From Pipra filicauda (taxonomy: Eukaryota > Chordata > Aves > Passeriformes > Pipridae), in assembly GCF_003945595.2 (NCBI RefSeq), contig NW_024103452.1:2933493-2997492 (forward strand): a DNA stretch of 64,000 nucleotides. Direction: 5' to 3'. The notes beneath the pieces were generated by a model that searched no databases, was not told the origin of the DNA, and worked only from the letters and a program-made list of their open reading frames with translations. This document shows positions 14,838 to 26,300 of this stretch, piece after piece (position 1 is the first letter of the stretch; the number at the start of each line of letters is the position of its first letter). The position numbers were made by a program, and so were the translations under genes.

Positions 14838-14867
14838 ACTCTTCCATGAAAAAACAAAACCATCAAC

Positions 14868-17026
14868 ACTCAAAAGAAAAATAAAAAAAACAACCCCAAA
14901 CCAAACCCAAATGATCTGCATATGACAGTCTTACTTATTGCAGCAATGTAAGCACACCATGGTGGTATTGAAATGAGCACACTCTGGACCCCTTCTTTCT
15001 TTTACACTCTGTATAATAAGAGTTGCCTGTCTGTCTAAACTGGATCGAAAATATTTTATTGCAGCTTTTTTTTTTTTCAATCACTTTTGCAATTTTTTCC
15101 ACTGAGACAAGTGTTTAAAGAAACTGTAAGGCAAATCTGTAATTTTCTAACTTCATGTATGCTCCATGTGTATGGAGGGAAATTGTGACTCTGTGACTTT
15201 TGAGGTCATTTACCATTGCAAAATATCCAATCACAAGTGCAGTGGTGAGAGAGGGGGAAATTATGAGGTTACTCACAACTGGATCAGCCTCCAAAACCTA
15301 ATAATATATTTGAACAGTGTTTCCAGGATAAAGAACCCTGCGTTAACTTGTCTTTAAGTGAAAGTTTTTACAACTGTGAGTAGTTGGATCAGTGTCTGGA
15401 AGCAGCCACTATGAAGAAGCAGCCTGAATAGGAGCTGAAATTAGTCTTAGACATATTTAAAACTCTAAATTCACTAGTCACTACTTTCCCATTTATTATC
15501 ACTGTACAAGAAAGTGAGGATTTATACATCAACACAAAGGTGGACATTGTCCTGTTATAATTTCCATTCATTTCTCTGTCAGGGAGGAAACAGCACACAC
15601 CTGGAATGTGAACCTCTCCTCCCACTCACAGAACAGTTTGACAGAACAAAACACAACTGTTATAAACCCCAAGGCTGATGCTGTGAAAGCTTCTCTCTCC
15701 CTTGCCACTAGTATCATGTTTATTACTATAATTAAAAGATCTCTATAGTGTGACAATAGTAAGTAAAGGATAAAGTTAGATGCTATTGTTTTCCTCTACA
15801 CAGAGGAACATGATAGAGGAACATGACTTTCCCAACAAGAAAATTACCCATTATTTTTCATGCCTAAAAATGTAGGTTTTAAAAAGCAAGAAAAGTAGCA
15901 ATATTCCGAAATAATGAATGGAACTAATATGGTGCAGAAGGCAGAAGATAAGTTTCTAGGCTGTAGTTCAAAACCACTGCAGAATATGTATGCATGGGAG
16001 AGATCGATTCTTCAACTTGATGGAGGTCAGGCCTGTTCCAGCTGAGGTCATTTTGATTAGTTTGGGCAGCTACTGAGCCAGCTGGTAAACAGATACTTTC
16101 TTATAAGTTGATGGTTTAGAATAAATTAGGCCAAACACTTTGATTGTGGTTAATGCAAGAAATCTGATAAATACAGCCTTGTGTTTTCTTTAATTTTCTG
16201 TTGGAAATTTTTAGACTGCAAAAATATAATATTATACTTAAGAATAAGTAAATTGGCAACATATAAAAATCTTGAAGTGAAACTGTGCAAAAAATTTATC
16301 TGAGCTACACCATCCTACCATCGCATCACTGTGTCATTTCAGTGGGTCTTTGTAAGATCCCTGTGGCAAAAGTGCTGGTTTTCATTTATGTTACAGTAAT
16401 TCTCTGAGGCACCAAGCAAGTCCTGGGTGTATTCCTGGGTGTACTCCTTCCTGTCAAGGTTTTATGTGTATCTGACTACAAGGTAGATGCACTCTAGCAA
16501 TTTTTCCAAGGAAATCATTCCAAGGAATGTCTGCTATAAAAGCTGCTTTTGCCCTTCTGAAAAGATGTGATGGGCTTCTGTCTCAGAATGAGTTACAACA
16601 CTTAGTGCTTTTTCATTCCCTTTCACCACCCCTGTTTGGAGGAAGGGGGAGGGTTGGAAGGGATAGTATGGATTTTTTGTTTTGTTTTTTTTTCATGAAC
16701 TTTATTCAAGTTTGGTCTTAATTAGATTGTCTCAGAAAATTTACAGTCCCTGATAGTCGCCAGTCGTTGACTTAAACAAACACAGCCACAGATAAACTGA
16801 GTCGGATTCTTCTGCTGCTGCTTCCTACATTCCCACTTTGTCCACTCACCCAGTGGCACATCGCTGATTTACACCAGTTCAAATAAGATCCTTCTGTTGG
16901 CTTCACAGACACACACTGGTTGTTTCTCTTGTTAAATGACACCTTTGTTAATTGTCTTTTCTGTAGGCATCTGGTCTCAAAGTAACAAAAGCAGGAGGTG
17001 TAGTGGCAGAGAGGGACATGACAGGG
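14868..17026. other. AT-rich non-coding stretch with small tandem duplications
   Basis: An A/C-rich tract at about 14868-14912 follows the pyrimidine tract. Two small near-perfect tandem duplications are visible. One is a 13-base unit around agaggaacatga at 15802-15828. The other is a 12-base unit at 16421-16444 (tcctgggtgtat, then the same with a final C). No gene, RNA or transposon is recognised. Confidence 0.5.
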
Positions 17027-17083
17027 ACAGTACCAAGGGCTGTACAAGTACCAGGGGTCTGCACAAGTACCAGGGATCTGCAG
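17027..17083. repeat. Three-copy 19-bp minisatellite
   Basis: Three consecutive 19-base units start at 17027, 17046 and 17065, all built on 'AGTACCA.GG..CTG.A'. The second and third differ at two or three positions and the first is more diverged. It is a short tandem expansion in otherwise unique sequence. No coding role is evident, although an unrelated 75-codon open frame (16936-17163) runs through it. Confidence 0.85.
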
Positions 17084-18700
17084 AGCAAAACCACCTGTTG
17101 GTAGAGGTCTCAGGTCTGCCTAAGTCTGTTATGAGCAGGACTGCTGCAGTTACTCAGTGTTAAGCTCTTCAGAAGATACTGAAGGTGAGGATTAATGCTG
17201 AGTTTCTTTCATTAAAGTTGAAACTACAACCATGCTATGAAACAGAAACTGTTCAACATATCAAAAAGTTGCTGATAAAAGATGCATCTACTAACTTATA
17301 GATCTGCTAGGACATATAGACAGTATGTTTCACAATTCTGTTACAAATCTTGGCACATGCATATTTCCCCTACAGCATCAAAAGCATCAGTAAGTAATGT
17401 ATGCAGATGCATATGACTCGGCTCAGGCACAAGTTGAATGCTGAAACGAATGTGAAAGCCTACTTCATTTCATCACCTTTGGAATCGCCATGCAGAATGA
17501 AAATGGAACTGCCTGGTCACCAGGGAGCAGATATTTTTATGCTGTATGTTATTTAAGGAACTATAAAATTTTGTCACAAGAAACGTTAAGTATGTTGTGT
17601 ATAAGTTAACAGGACCTAGACATTGCTTCACAACACTGCTAACCTGGATATGAGATGGTGGAAAAGCTGCAATTATCTAGTAAATAATTAACACTATTAG
17701 TAAAAGAAACTTTTTTCCTAGAACTTTATATTAACATGTATATTCAGAGAATAGAGGTGAAGCATTTAACAGAAATGTTGTAAACTATGGATAAATTAAT
17801 TGCAACTGAGAAATGACTGGAGATTGAAAGCACTCTCTTAGCCTTTTAGTCAGCAGATGTCCTGCCATTTGGGTTCAGCACTGTTCATGCTCTGAAATCG
17901 AAATCACATGAGGGCCTTTGGGAAGCCGAGCTTTCAGGCTGTTTCCCTTTGCAATCTGTCAGAAGTTTTCCATTAAAAAATACCACCCTGAACTGGATCT
18001 TGTTAAGATCATGATTCTAATCCCAGTCCTTTCCTCTCTAATAAATGACCTTTCATAAGGATTTCTTCACTACTGATTATTTGGTTTTTTCTTTCTCCAG
18101 ACAATTTTTTATCCTCAGTGTCAATTTTTTTTTTTTTTTTACCTGTTCCCTCAAAACAGACTTTAAAGGCGTAGCTTTCCTAGAGAATTCACCACTTTCC
18201 CAAACCAGAATGAGATTTAGATTCAAGGAAACTTTTCTCCCTCCACACTTCAGTCCCAAACCTCTGGGTTTTCCCAGGAGCTGTTTTTACAAATACCTGC
18301 TGTCAGCCCCTGGGCATGCCTTCAGGGGCTGCTGTTTAAAAGCTGCTGCACAGCTTTCCCCTCAGTGATGCTGCTGATGCTTGGGAGCAAGTGGTCCTGG
18401 GACACGCTGGCATCACTCCTAAAGCTGTCCCCTCCTATTCAGCTGTGCAGTCACCAGAGGACAGATGCAATTCTGCCTTTTGGAAACAGCTCAGGAACAA
18501 CATGTAGCTTTCACAGGTATCTACTTACCCAGTCAAAAGGCCATAAATTGGGCAACACCTGTGATTTGACTCTTCATGTGATGCATACAGCTGGGAGCCA
18601 TACACGAACAGGAACTGAATATGGAGCCTGACTTTGGCACAGCCTTTGCTGGAGGAAGCTGCATCCCCATTTTACTTCCTGACCTCATGTATCTCATCAT
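17084..18700. other. AT-rich non-coding stretch with a T16 run
   Basis: Nothing recognisable apart from a 16-base T run at 18125-18140. The part from about 18290 to 18650 is richer in G and C than its surroundings and precedes the CR1 copy. The frames at 18045-18368 and 18365-18631 match nothing I know. Confidence 0.5.
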
Positions 18701-18935
18701 GAGACAAGAGAAAAATGCTTCAAGTTGTGCCAGGTTTATAGTCAATATTAGGAAAAATTTCTTCACTGAAAGGGAAGTGGTGGATTCACTATTCCTGGGA
18801 GTGTTCAAAAACCCTGTAGAAGAGGTTCTCAGAGACATGGTCTAGGGCTGGACTTGTAAGTGCTGGGTTAACGGTTGGACCCCATGATCTTACAGGTCTT
18901 TTCTAACCTTAATGATTCTGCGACCTTATGATTCT
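18701..18935 (+). mobile_element. CR1 LINE 3' end, 5'-truncated, plus strand
   Basis: The segment follows the typical bird CR1 3' end. It has a degraded '...cactgaaagggaagtggtggattc' block, then 'ggagtgttcaaa', then 'ccccatgatcttacaggtcttttctaacctt', and finishes with the octamer tail (atgattctgcgaccttatgattcta, ending near 18935). The diagnostic ATTCTATG-like tail gives orientation and end point. Many substitutions against the usual CR1 wording suggest an old copy. The left boundary is approximate, since similarity fades before 18701. A 74-codon open frame (18621-18845) is a by-product of the element and its flank. Confidence 0.85.
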
Positions 18936-19035
18936 ACTCCACATGACTGGGAGGTTGTTAGACCAAGAACATGTATAACAAACGTGCCTGTGAGTAGCAG
19001 AAAAGTGATTAATCCTGCCATGAAAGTGTACCATA

Positions 19036-19085
19036 CCTCAGGAAATATGAGGAAAGGCTGAAGCAGTCAGTGTATGAGGCTCGAC
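19036..19085 (+). mobile_element. Possible short CR1 fragment, plus strand
   Basis: The string 'atgaggaaaggctga' at about 19047-19061 matches the wording of the CR1 region a few hundred bases upstream of the 3' end. It lies just downstream of another CR1 3' end in the same orientation, so it would be a separate remnant. The match is short, so this is tentative. Confidence 0.3.
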
Positions 19086-19243
19086 TGTCTCTCTCACAGG
19101 CATATCTGAGCTCCAGGGAAGCAAAGGCAGCAGGGACTCTGTGCTGTCCCACTACTCTGGGAACCTTACCCTTGGGCTAAGCCCGAAAGTCCCCATAACT
19201 TGATCTTTATGACTGGGGCCAAGAAGTGGAATTCACTGGATTC

Positions 19244-19320
19244 AAGGAACTCCTGCAGTTTCCAGGCCAGTGCATGAACTTTTCTGCCACCTTTCCTTAT
19301 TTAGTGCAGCCTGGTTTAAC
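19244..19320 (+). repeat. Copy 1 of a 77-bp direct duplication
   Basis: Positions 19244-19320 match 20210-20286 in the same orientation at 75 of 77 bases by eye. The only differences are C/T at the position after 'tctgcca' and T/C four bases later. Similarity stops abruptly on both sides. The unit starts 'aaggaactcctgcag' and ends 'cctggtttaac'. One frame is open through both copies, but I recognise no protein in it. I cannot assign the unit to a known repeat family. Confidence 0.9.
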
Positions 19321-20209
19321 TGCTTCTTAAATGCTCTTACTTTTTTACTAGATAGTATCCCTTTGGATTAGAATGTTATTCCTAGGAATGGTTTCGGAAC
19401 ACATCCTAAACTGTGGGTAAAGACTTTTTTTTTTGTTCTTTCTCCACTACCAGTCTTCCTCACACACAGATCCACCCCGATGTGACCTGCCCTGTGTAAT
19501 CAAACACTGAAAAGAAGGCAAGCGTAACATGGCTCAGCTTTGTGGTTCACCACATACGTGGCAGTGCTGACTCCGAACCATCGTGCCAAAGCAAACCCTG
19601 GACTCAACCCATCCTTTAGTACGATGTGTGAGTTTTATCTAAGTGTGTCTGACAACTGATATGCTTAGATCAGCAGTGTCTAGATTAAAGTATTTATATC
19701 AAGAAATCAATAAGCCTCAACCAATTACTTCAAACGAAGCTGGGGATGAGGGATAATCTTAGGACAGTAAAATAACAGAGACTGATGGGATCAAAGCAAC
19801 CCTCTAAACCAGTGGTGTTCAGTTTGCTTCTGTTGGTGGTTCATTTTAGAGAGCTTGCTATTCTGAAAATTTCAGAAATACCCCTGTATCCTTACCCCAA
19901 ATGGGAAAAATCCCATATGTCTACAGCTGCATTCTGATCTTGTTCTGGTTTATATTATGTTTATTAATAAAAATCCCTCATGCTTTATATCATTTTTCAT
20001 ATGTTGTTTACGAAGGGTTAACAGCTGATTATTATCTGTGACACAAGGCAAGCAATGTATTGCAAATGGTTAAGAGCACATCTGTACAAGATACAGAGAG
20101 TTACAACCTATTGATCTGCTTGGTGTTTTGGCAACAGGCTGTGGCATTTGTTAAAGCAGATATCACTACTTACCAGGAAAAATACAGCATGGAGAGCAGA
20201 AAAAAGGCA
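19321..20209. other. 889 bp between the two copies of the 77-bp duplication
   Basis: AT-rich sequence with no recognised gene. I see no LTR-type ends, primer-binding site or retroviral coding motif that would make the two 77-base copies a pair of long terminal repeats. Confidence 0.5.
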
Positions 20210-20286
20210 AAGGAACTCCTGCAGTTTCCAGGCCAGTGCATGAACTTTTCTGCCATCTTCCCTTATTTAGTGCAGCCTGGTTTAAC
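20210..20286 (+). repeat. Copy 2 of the 77-bp direct duplication
   Basis: The downstream copy lies 966 bases after the first with two mismatches. It is preceded by 'aaaaaaggc' and followed by a T-rich run (ttttttt, 20287 onward). An A-rich 5' side and T-rich 3' side could reflect a slippage- or repair-mediated insertion. An 82-codon open frame (20060-20305) includes it but resembles no known protein. Confidence 0.9.
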
Positions 20287-23000
20287 TTTTTTTCAACAGG
20301 CATGATGTGCTGCCCACAGTCATGTCTATCCTACAGTTTTCTGCCTGTTTTTCAGGTGTTTGCCAGGGTAATCTCTGTGCTGTAGTGTGAAGTAGCTGTA
20401 AAGGTGAGATGTAGGGCTAAGTGTCTCTTGGGTCACATTTGTGTATAATGCCACTGAATATGAGAGTGTTTCAGATTAAGATCAGCTGCTACATAAGGTT
20501 TCCAGAGCCTGACTTCTGGGAGATGGAGGGGGCTTGGCTGCACACAATACATAGTTTGAATAGAACTCCCTACTCAGCTTCCTTTCATGTTGCAGGAACC
20601 TTGGACCTGAAAGCCCTGGAAAATAGCTCATTCATTTTTTAACTAATAGTTTAACTAATAGTAAGTGGTCAGGGTATGGCCTTCTCAGCCTCCATATTGA
20701 GAAGCAAAGCACAGAAAGCAATTGGCTCCTTCCTCAACTATGAACTCACTGAGTGTTTAAGGTAAATGGACCTATTCATGGTAGAGACTAAGTCTCTAAT
20801 CTGAAAGGAGATTATTTTTTTTTCTAGAATAAGTCAGAAACTAGTTAAGATAAGATCCAGGCATTCCAATAAAAAAAAAAAGAATTCATTAAAAATTTGA
20901 ACAGAGCTTATGATTTCTAATTCTGGATCAAATTATAACCTCCGGCATATGTCAAACAACAAGAAAAAACTTTTTTTGTCATAAAATCTAATATTTATTG
21001 TCCTCCGTTGCCTACGAAATACTGATAGAAAGTGTTTGGAGAAAGAATGTAGTACATATACAGCTTTTTGCTTTATTATTGAGCATTTGGAATTTATATA
21101 CACAGTACAGCTCTGCAAAGAAATGCAAATAGAGCTATAAATATATGCAAAATCTTTGCTGAGACAGAGGTCCACTGAATGCCCTGCACTTTTCAAAGCT
21201 TCCTAAAAAACTCCTTATCCTCAGGGTAAGAGAAACTTTAATCATCAATATAACAATTATAGATGCAGTAACACCTTTACTAGTTAAAGTACATTTTTAA
21301 AAGTCTGTTTTCTAGCAGAATTTCATATACAGTAAAATGTAAGAGTCTGCCTTAATTTTTTAAGTTCTCATTTTGCATTTGGGAATTTTTTTTCCTCAGC
21401 ATCTGATGGCTTTCTGATTTTCATCAGTTTGTAAAAAGTAATGAAATGCTAAAAGACACAATCCAATCTTGATGCTCAATTAGATAGAGTCTGTAGCTTT
21501 GCCTCTTGATTTAAGTTTGGCTGCAAGAGCATATGCAAACCCTGAAGGAATAATGCAACATTTCAGGATCAGAATTCCTTACCTATCTTTCTTTTCACCC
21601 GCCCTCCTTGGTTGCAGTAAGGTCTGTAAGGAGTCAGTCCAGGTTGCTTTGGATGATCACAGCCACCCATAAAAAGTCAAGTGATCAAGCTGTGTGGCCT
21701 AGAACAACAGTATATCATGTAGACTATTAAGGATTATTCTGTTAATTTTATTCATGTGTGTGGTCCTGCATATTTCTTGCCTGCTGTTTACATTATAAAG
21801 AATATTTTTTCTAGTTATTCAGAATATGATACAGATATAGTACCTCTTTCCTATTTAACTAATCAAGTTTTTCTTTCATCCATAAAGTCTTCACTACTGA
21901 AGTTTAGGGTCAAACTAGGAATAGATGAATGGGTGTTTCTAGTGGAAGAATCATTTAGTTTGATATATTTGAGGGGAATGATTTGTGGTAAACATTTGTG
22001 TATTTATATGAGGACTTGTAGTTGACCTCGATTACCCCAAGGGAAGGTTTTTGTGAAGTTTTATTCAGAAAAGTCCATATGTTTCAGTACTAACAGAAGG
22101 AATAAAATGACACATTTCATCTATTTTAGTTAAATAAACATCTTGCATGTCTTTTTATCTAAATTATTCTGTTCCATTTTACACGTTTATAGTTTCACAT
22201 GGAAAAAAGTGACTCCATAAGTTCTTCAATGAAGCAGTATTGCTAGTGATTGAAAATAAAATGACAGAGGTCTTCCATCTGCCTACTTGTCTCCCTATCT
22301 GTGTAAGAACATATTTATCTATTTATCACTCCATCCTCAAACTTTCAAGCCTTGCTACTCCCACACTTTCAGTCAAGCCTTTTGTCAGTTTCCCATCCAA
22401 AAAAGTGGCAGGCTTGGTTGGATTTCTTTTGCCTTTATTATACATTTGGTCAGCTTCCACTACATCAATTTGGTTTATTCCTGTTGTTTTTACTTTTTCT
22501 TCCTCCTGAAAATGTACCCTAACTGTGTGTTGCTATTCATTCCCAGGTAGGACTCCTCTGTCCCTTTTACCTCTGTTTTTAATCTTCTTTCATTGTTATA
22601 GGAGGTACGAATATATTTTGTCATAGAATAATTGCCTTATTCTCCTTAGAAAACACACTTCACATGATGTCAGCTTGTTTTCACAGGTTTTCTTCACTGC
22701 AGATTAGTCTTGCTGTTTCAGGAAAACACTTAATTGTCCACACCTGTCAGATACCTCTAAATCCCTGTTAACACCATTGTGTCGCATCTCTTCACTACCT
22801 TAAAGCTCTTAGCTGCTAAAATAGTATTTCTGAGGCTTTATTTTTCTTTCTAGTCTTCTGCCTCAGTCATCTATTATAAAAAATTGAGAAATCCTATCTT
22901 CTTCAGGTGTGCTCCTGACAAACCATAAGGCTCTTCTGCACTAAACTGGTTGAAAGTAGATTGTCTTGTAGCACCTGAGGCCAAATCAAGCACGCTATGT
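20287..23000. other. AT-rich non-coding stretch
   Basis: No gene is recognised. A perfect 12-base tandem duplication (tttaactaatag twice) lies at 20638-20661. Frames such as 21756-22025 and 22240-22509 are chance openings in T-rich sequence, rich in Ser, Phe and Leu. Confidence 0.5.
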
Positions 23001-23130
23001 CAGAGAATCATTGAATAATTCATAGAATCACTTATAGAATCAGGGAACATACTGAGCTGGAAGGGACCCATGAAGATCATAATGTCCAACTCCTTCCCCT
23101 CTGCAGGGGGCAGGAGCTGCAGGGTCTCCT
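23001..23130 (-). mobile_element. CR1 LINE 3' end fragment, minus strand
   Basis: Read on the plus strand, it opens with degraded copies of the reverse-complemented octamer tail (agaatcattgaataattcatagaatca...). It continues with 'gctggaagggacccatgaagatcat' and 'gtccaactccttcccc', the reverse complement of the standard CR1 3' untranslated end. The copy is truncated within about 130 bases and the inner boundary is uncertain. Confidence 0.75.
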
Positions 23131-23260
23131 CATTGCAGAGTAGTGTAATGGAAACAGCATGATATTGCTTTAGCCATATCCTTACACCCACCCTGTGCAT
23201 ATCTGCCCCTTGCTTATTCTTTTAATAGCATCTCTGTAGGAGCCTTCTCCCACAAAGTTC

Positions 23261-23300
23261 ATCATAGAATCATGGCTTGGTCAGAACCTCATAGCAAAAG
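23261..23300 (-). mobile_element. Second CR1 3'-tail stub, minus strand
   Basis: 'tcatagaatcatggcttgg' near 23262-23280 is a CR1 tail plus the first bases of the 3' untranslated region. The similarity then fades. It sits about 130 bases after the end of the larger minus-strand CR1 fragment and has its own tail, so it is a separate very short insertion or a rearranged piece. Confidence 0.5.
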
Positions 23301-26300
23301 ACAGGCTGGGAACTTAAAGTAGAATCTTAGCAACAAGATTCGACTCTTTTTACTGAAAATGTATTTAAACTAGACCAGATGTGTTCCAAATGTAAAGATG
23401 AGTGAGGAATAAAAGCTTGTTTGATTCTTGATACCAATATTCATTTTTAATTGAGACTAGTGATTTGTTCTAATTAAGAAGCTGTAATACCATCATGATT
23501 TTTTTGGACCACGGTGATTTTCTTTATTTAACAGGATCATTTATAATAATTAAATTAAATAATTTCCAAATTAAACATCCACAAGAGGAGAACAGCATTA
23601 ATATTTTTTTCTGAGTGAGTGACTGAAATGCACAATGGCATTATCCTGATTCTAGTACAGCTGTTTCACTTTTCAAAATTCTATTCTTTGCCTTCATCAT
23701 GGTTTAAAATATAGTGTGAAAGAAATGGAACTGAAAATAAAATGGGAAAGGATGTACTGCTCTGAGTATTCTGTACAATAAATATCCCATGAGTAACAGC
23801 AAAATATAAGGCCATTTATTTTATCAATTTGTTTATTTCAAGTTAGGGAAGTATATTGTTCTGCCAAAACCCTGAGTGCACATACAAAGCCTTTTGTAAG
23901 AGATCTTGGGAATTAAATCCAGCTTCCATATACTGCAGAGAAAATATACTTGTTATGAAAGACCTTATAGGAACAATCACTGTGCAGTGTCCGTCCTTGG
24001 GTGTGTACACAGCTTCCAGGATAATCAGAGGAAGCAACATGTGCATCCCTTCTTTTATTTCATCAACTCTATGAATCTCCGTAGAACTTCTACAAATCCC
24101 CCAAAATTCCTGAATACCTGCTGGTGCAAATTAGGATATTGTTTGTTTTCAGGTTTGTTCCTGAAACAGCTAATATTGTCCTAAATTGTATAGGGAGGTG
24201 AATTATGTGTATATATATGGGTGTTTCTTACATCTATTTCTTGCACACAGCCATGCCCGCATATTTTTTTTCATATTTCTCTGGTCTTACAGTGGGCAAA
24301 AAAGGTGGAAATGAGAGGAACCTCTACTCCATCTCAAAAGACACTCACTGGCAGAATGGAGCCAACAACTAAGAGTGCTGTAATTTCCTGTCAATGCAGT
24401 TCAGAACAGGCAAGATACATCAAGTTTATTTCTCTAAGGCAAAATAAGCACAGAGGCCACTATATATTAGTGCAGTGCAATGTGTACATTACCCAGAGTC
24501 AAGGATTTTACCTCAAACCATGGGGAGACTAGTGAGCACTGACTGAACTCCATTGATCATTATCCTAGAAAGCAGTGTACCTGCCCACAGTGGCAAAAGT
24601 TTTGGCTTTCAGTTTTAACTTATCTCTTGAGCCCATTTAATTTATTTCAGTTTTAATCCAGAATTGTATTTTTGCAGGGGAATGAATATGGGCCTTTTGT
24701 AAAGCAGGTGGTTTCTTTAATAGGCTTTCTCATTTTTGAATATTGGGAAAGTAATAAGACTTCCATGGTCTGCAGACAAACGAGACTTAGAGGTTTTAAG
24801 TCTTTGACTTCTAAGTTGACCTTTCGTCACTGCTGAGTTGCTGTCAGCCATGCAAGGCTTGACAGAACAAAAGTGGGATTAGATTTCAGCAACATTAACC
24901 ACAGTACTCAGTGGTCCAGACTCTTCAGTGCATGACCTGAGAGGTAATTCTGACTTGCTGCCACACATGGCAATGTGCAGATCCTAAAATCAAGCTCATT
25001 AAAGTATTTAAATAAACAAGACAGAGAAGAGGAAACAGTGGAAACAAATGAGTAGCAGCTAACGGAATCTGGGCAGCTACGTTCCCTTCAGAAACTGATC
25101 ATATGGATGTTCCCATCTCTTAAAAAGGGCTTTACTATAAAACAGTCAAATACCAAAACAATTAATTGGAGTGAAGAAAATTAGTAGGTATGTTTTGAAA
25201 ATACAAAAACCCCTTTAATGACTTAGGCTGTGGTTAAAACAGGCATGTTCTTTAGAGATTTCACCTACCCTAATTTCCTGTTCTACCTGGGTGTGATCTG
25301 TCCCTGAGTTCCTCAGGAATGCTACATCTGAAATCCAACATGATTTCCCATTCTCCACTGAGCATTGATTGAAATGTTTTGAAATTAAACAAAAGTTTAA
25401 TGGGTTTTAATGGGTTAGAGGCGCCAGAGAAAAGAAATCAGAATTTTCCCTTGGTCTGGAAATCCCAGGTGAGAAGATTGCATCCATGGGCAGCAGATGT
25501 GGTTCCAGTTCTGATTCTGGAGTCCTTATCAAAGAAAATAGAGTAATATAGAATAATAATTAAAAAAAAAAAAAAGAAACAGGTAAAGAATAAAATACAA
25601 TTTTTATTTTTTTTTTTTAGAAGCTCTACAAGAAGGAGACAGACTCAATTACAAATCTAAATTTCTGCCTGATCTCTGGGAGATCTGGTATAGTTCTGAA
25701 AACTTTGTCATTTAAGAAATGAGGTCTAGGTTTCAAATCTGAATTTCTCACTTTGGATATATATTTAGTGGGAAGTCCTCATTTGATTTTTTCCTTAGAT
25801 GAAAACGTAGCTTAGCTAGATCAAGAGGATTCCCTCCTTTTCCGGTTCTACAATGAAAGCATCATATTGTTCTGTTTTTTATGCATGAAACTCAGCATCA
25901 GAAAGTCTGTTTTTCTGAAGAATTAAATAGCTCCTCAAAGAGTATTAAAACAGTTTTGAAACTTCCAGGAACCAACTGAAAGAGTTGAAGTCACACATCA
26001 CCAAGTACAGAACTGGTGCAAGTTCATGCTGCTGCTTCAAATTTATTCAAAATATTTTGGTAGGATAATTTTGTCCTGGCAGACTCAGGATCAGATCAAG
26101 TGTCATGTATCCCCAGCACCTCTGGCACAGCTCACACACCACAACTGAAACCCGATCACATCCTCACACCAAATCAAGATTGAATTGCTGTTGCTTTTAG
26201 TGCACAGATCAAGTATCAATGAATATATGGCACTGCTAATTATTTGCCATGGTTTTTAGAGAAATACTCCACTACTAGTAGCAAGTATTGGGCTTAAGTC

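Noticed and set aside
14672..14869. Arg/Glu/Lys-rich frame on the minus strand
   Set aside because: It is simply the translation of the polypurine strand of the low-complexity tract.
19244..20286. The 77-bp copies as the LTR pair of an endogenous retrovirus
   Set aside because: The copies are too short, lack TG...CA ends, and nothing between them resembles a primer-binding site or retroviral genes.
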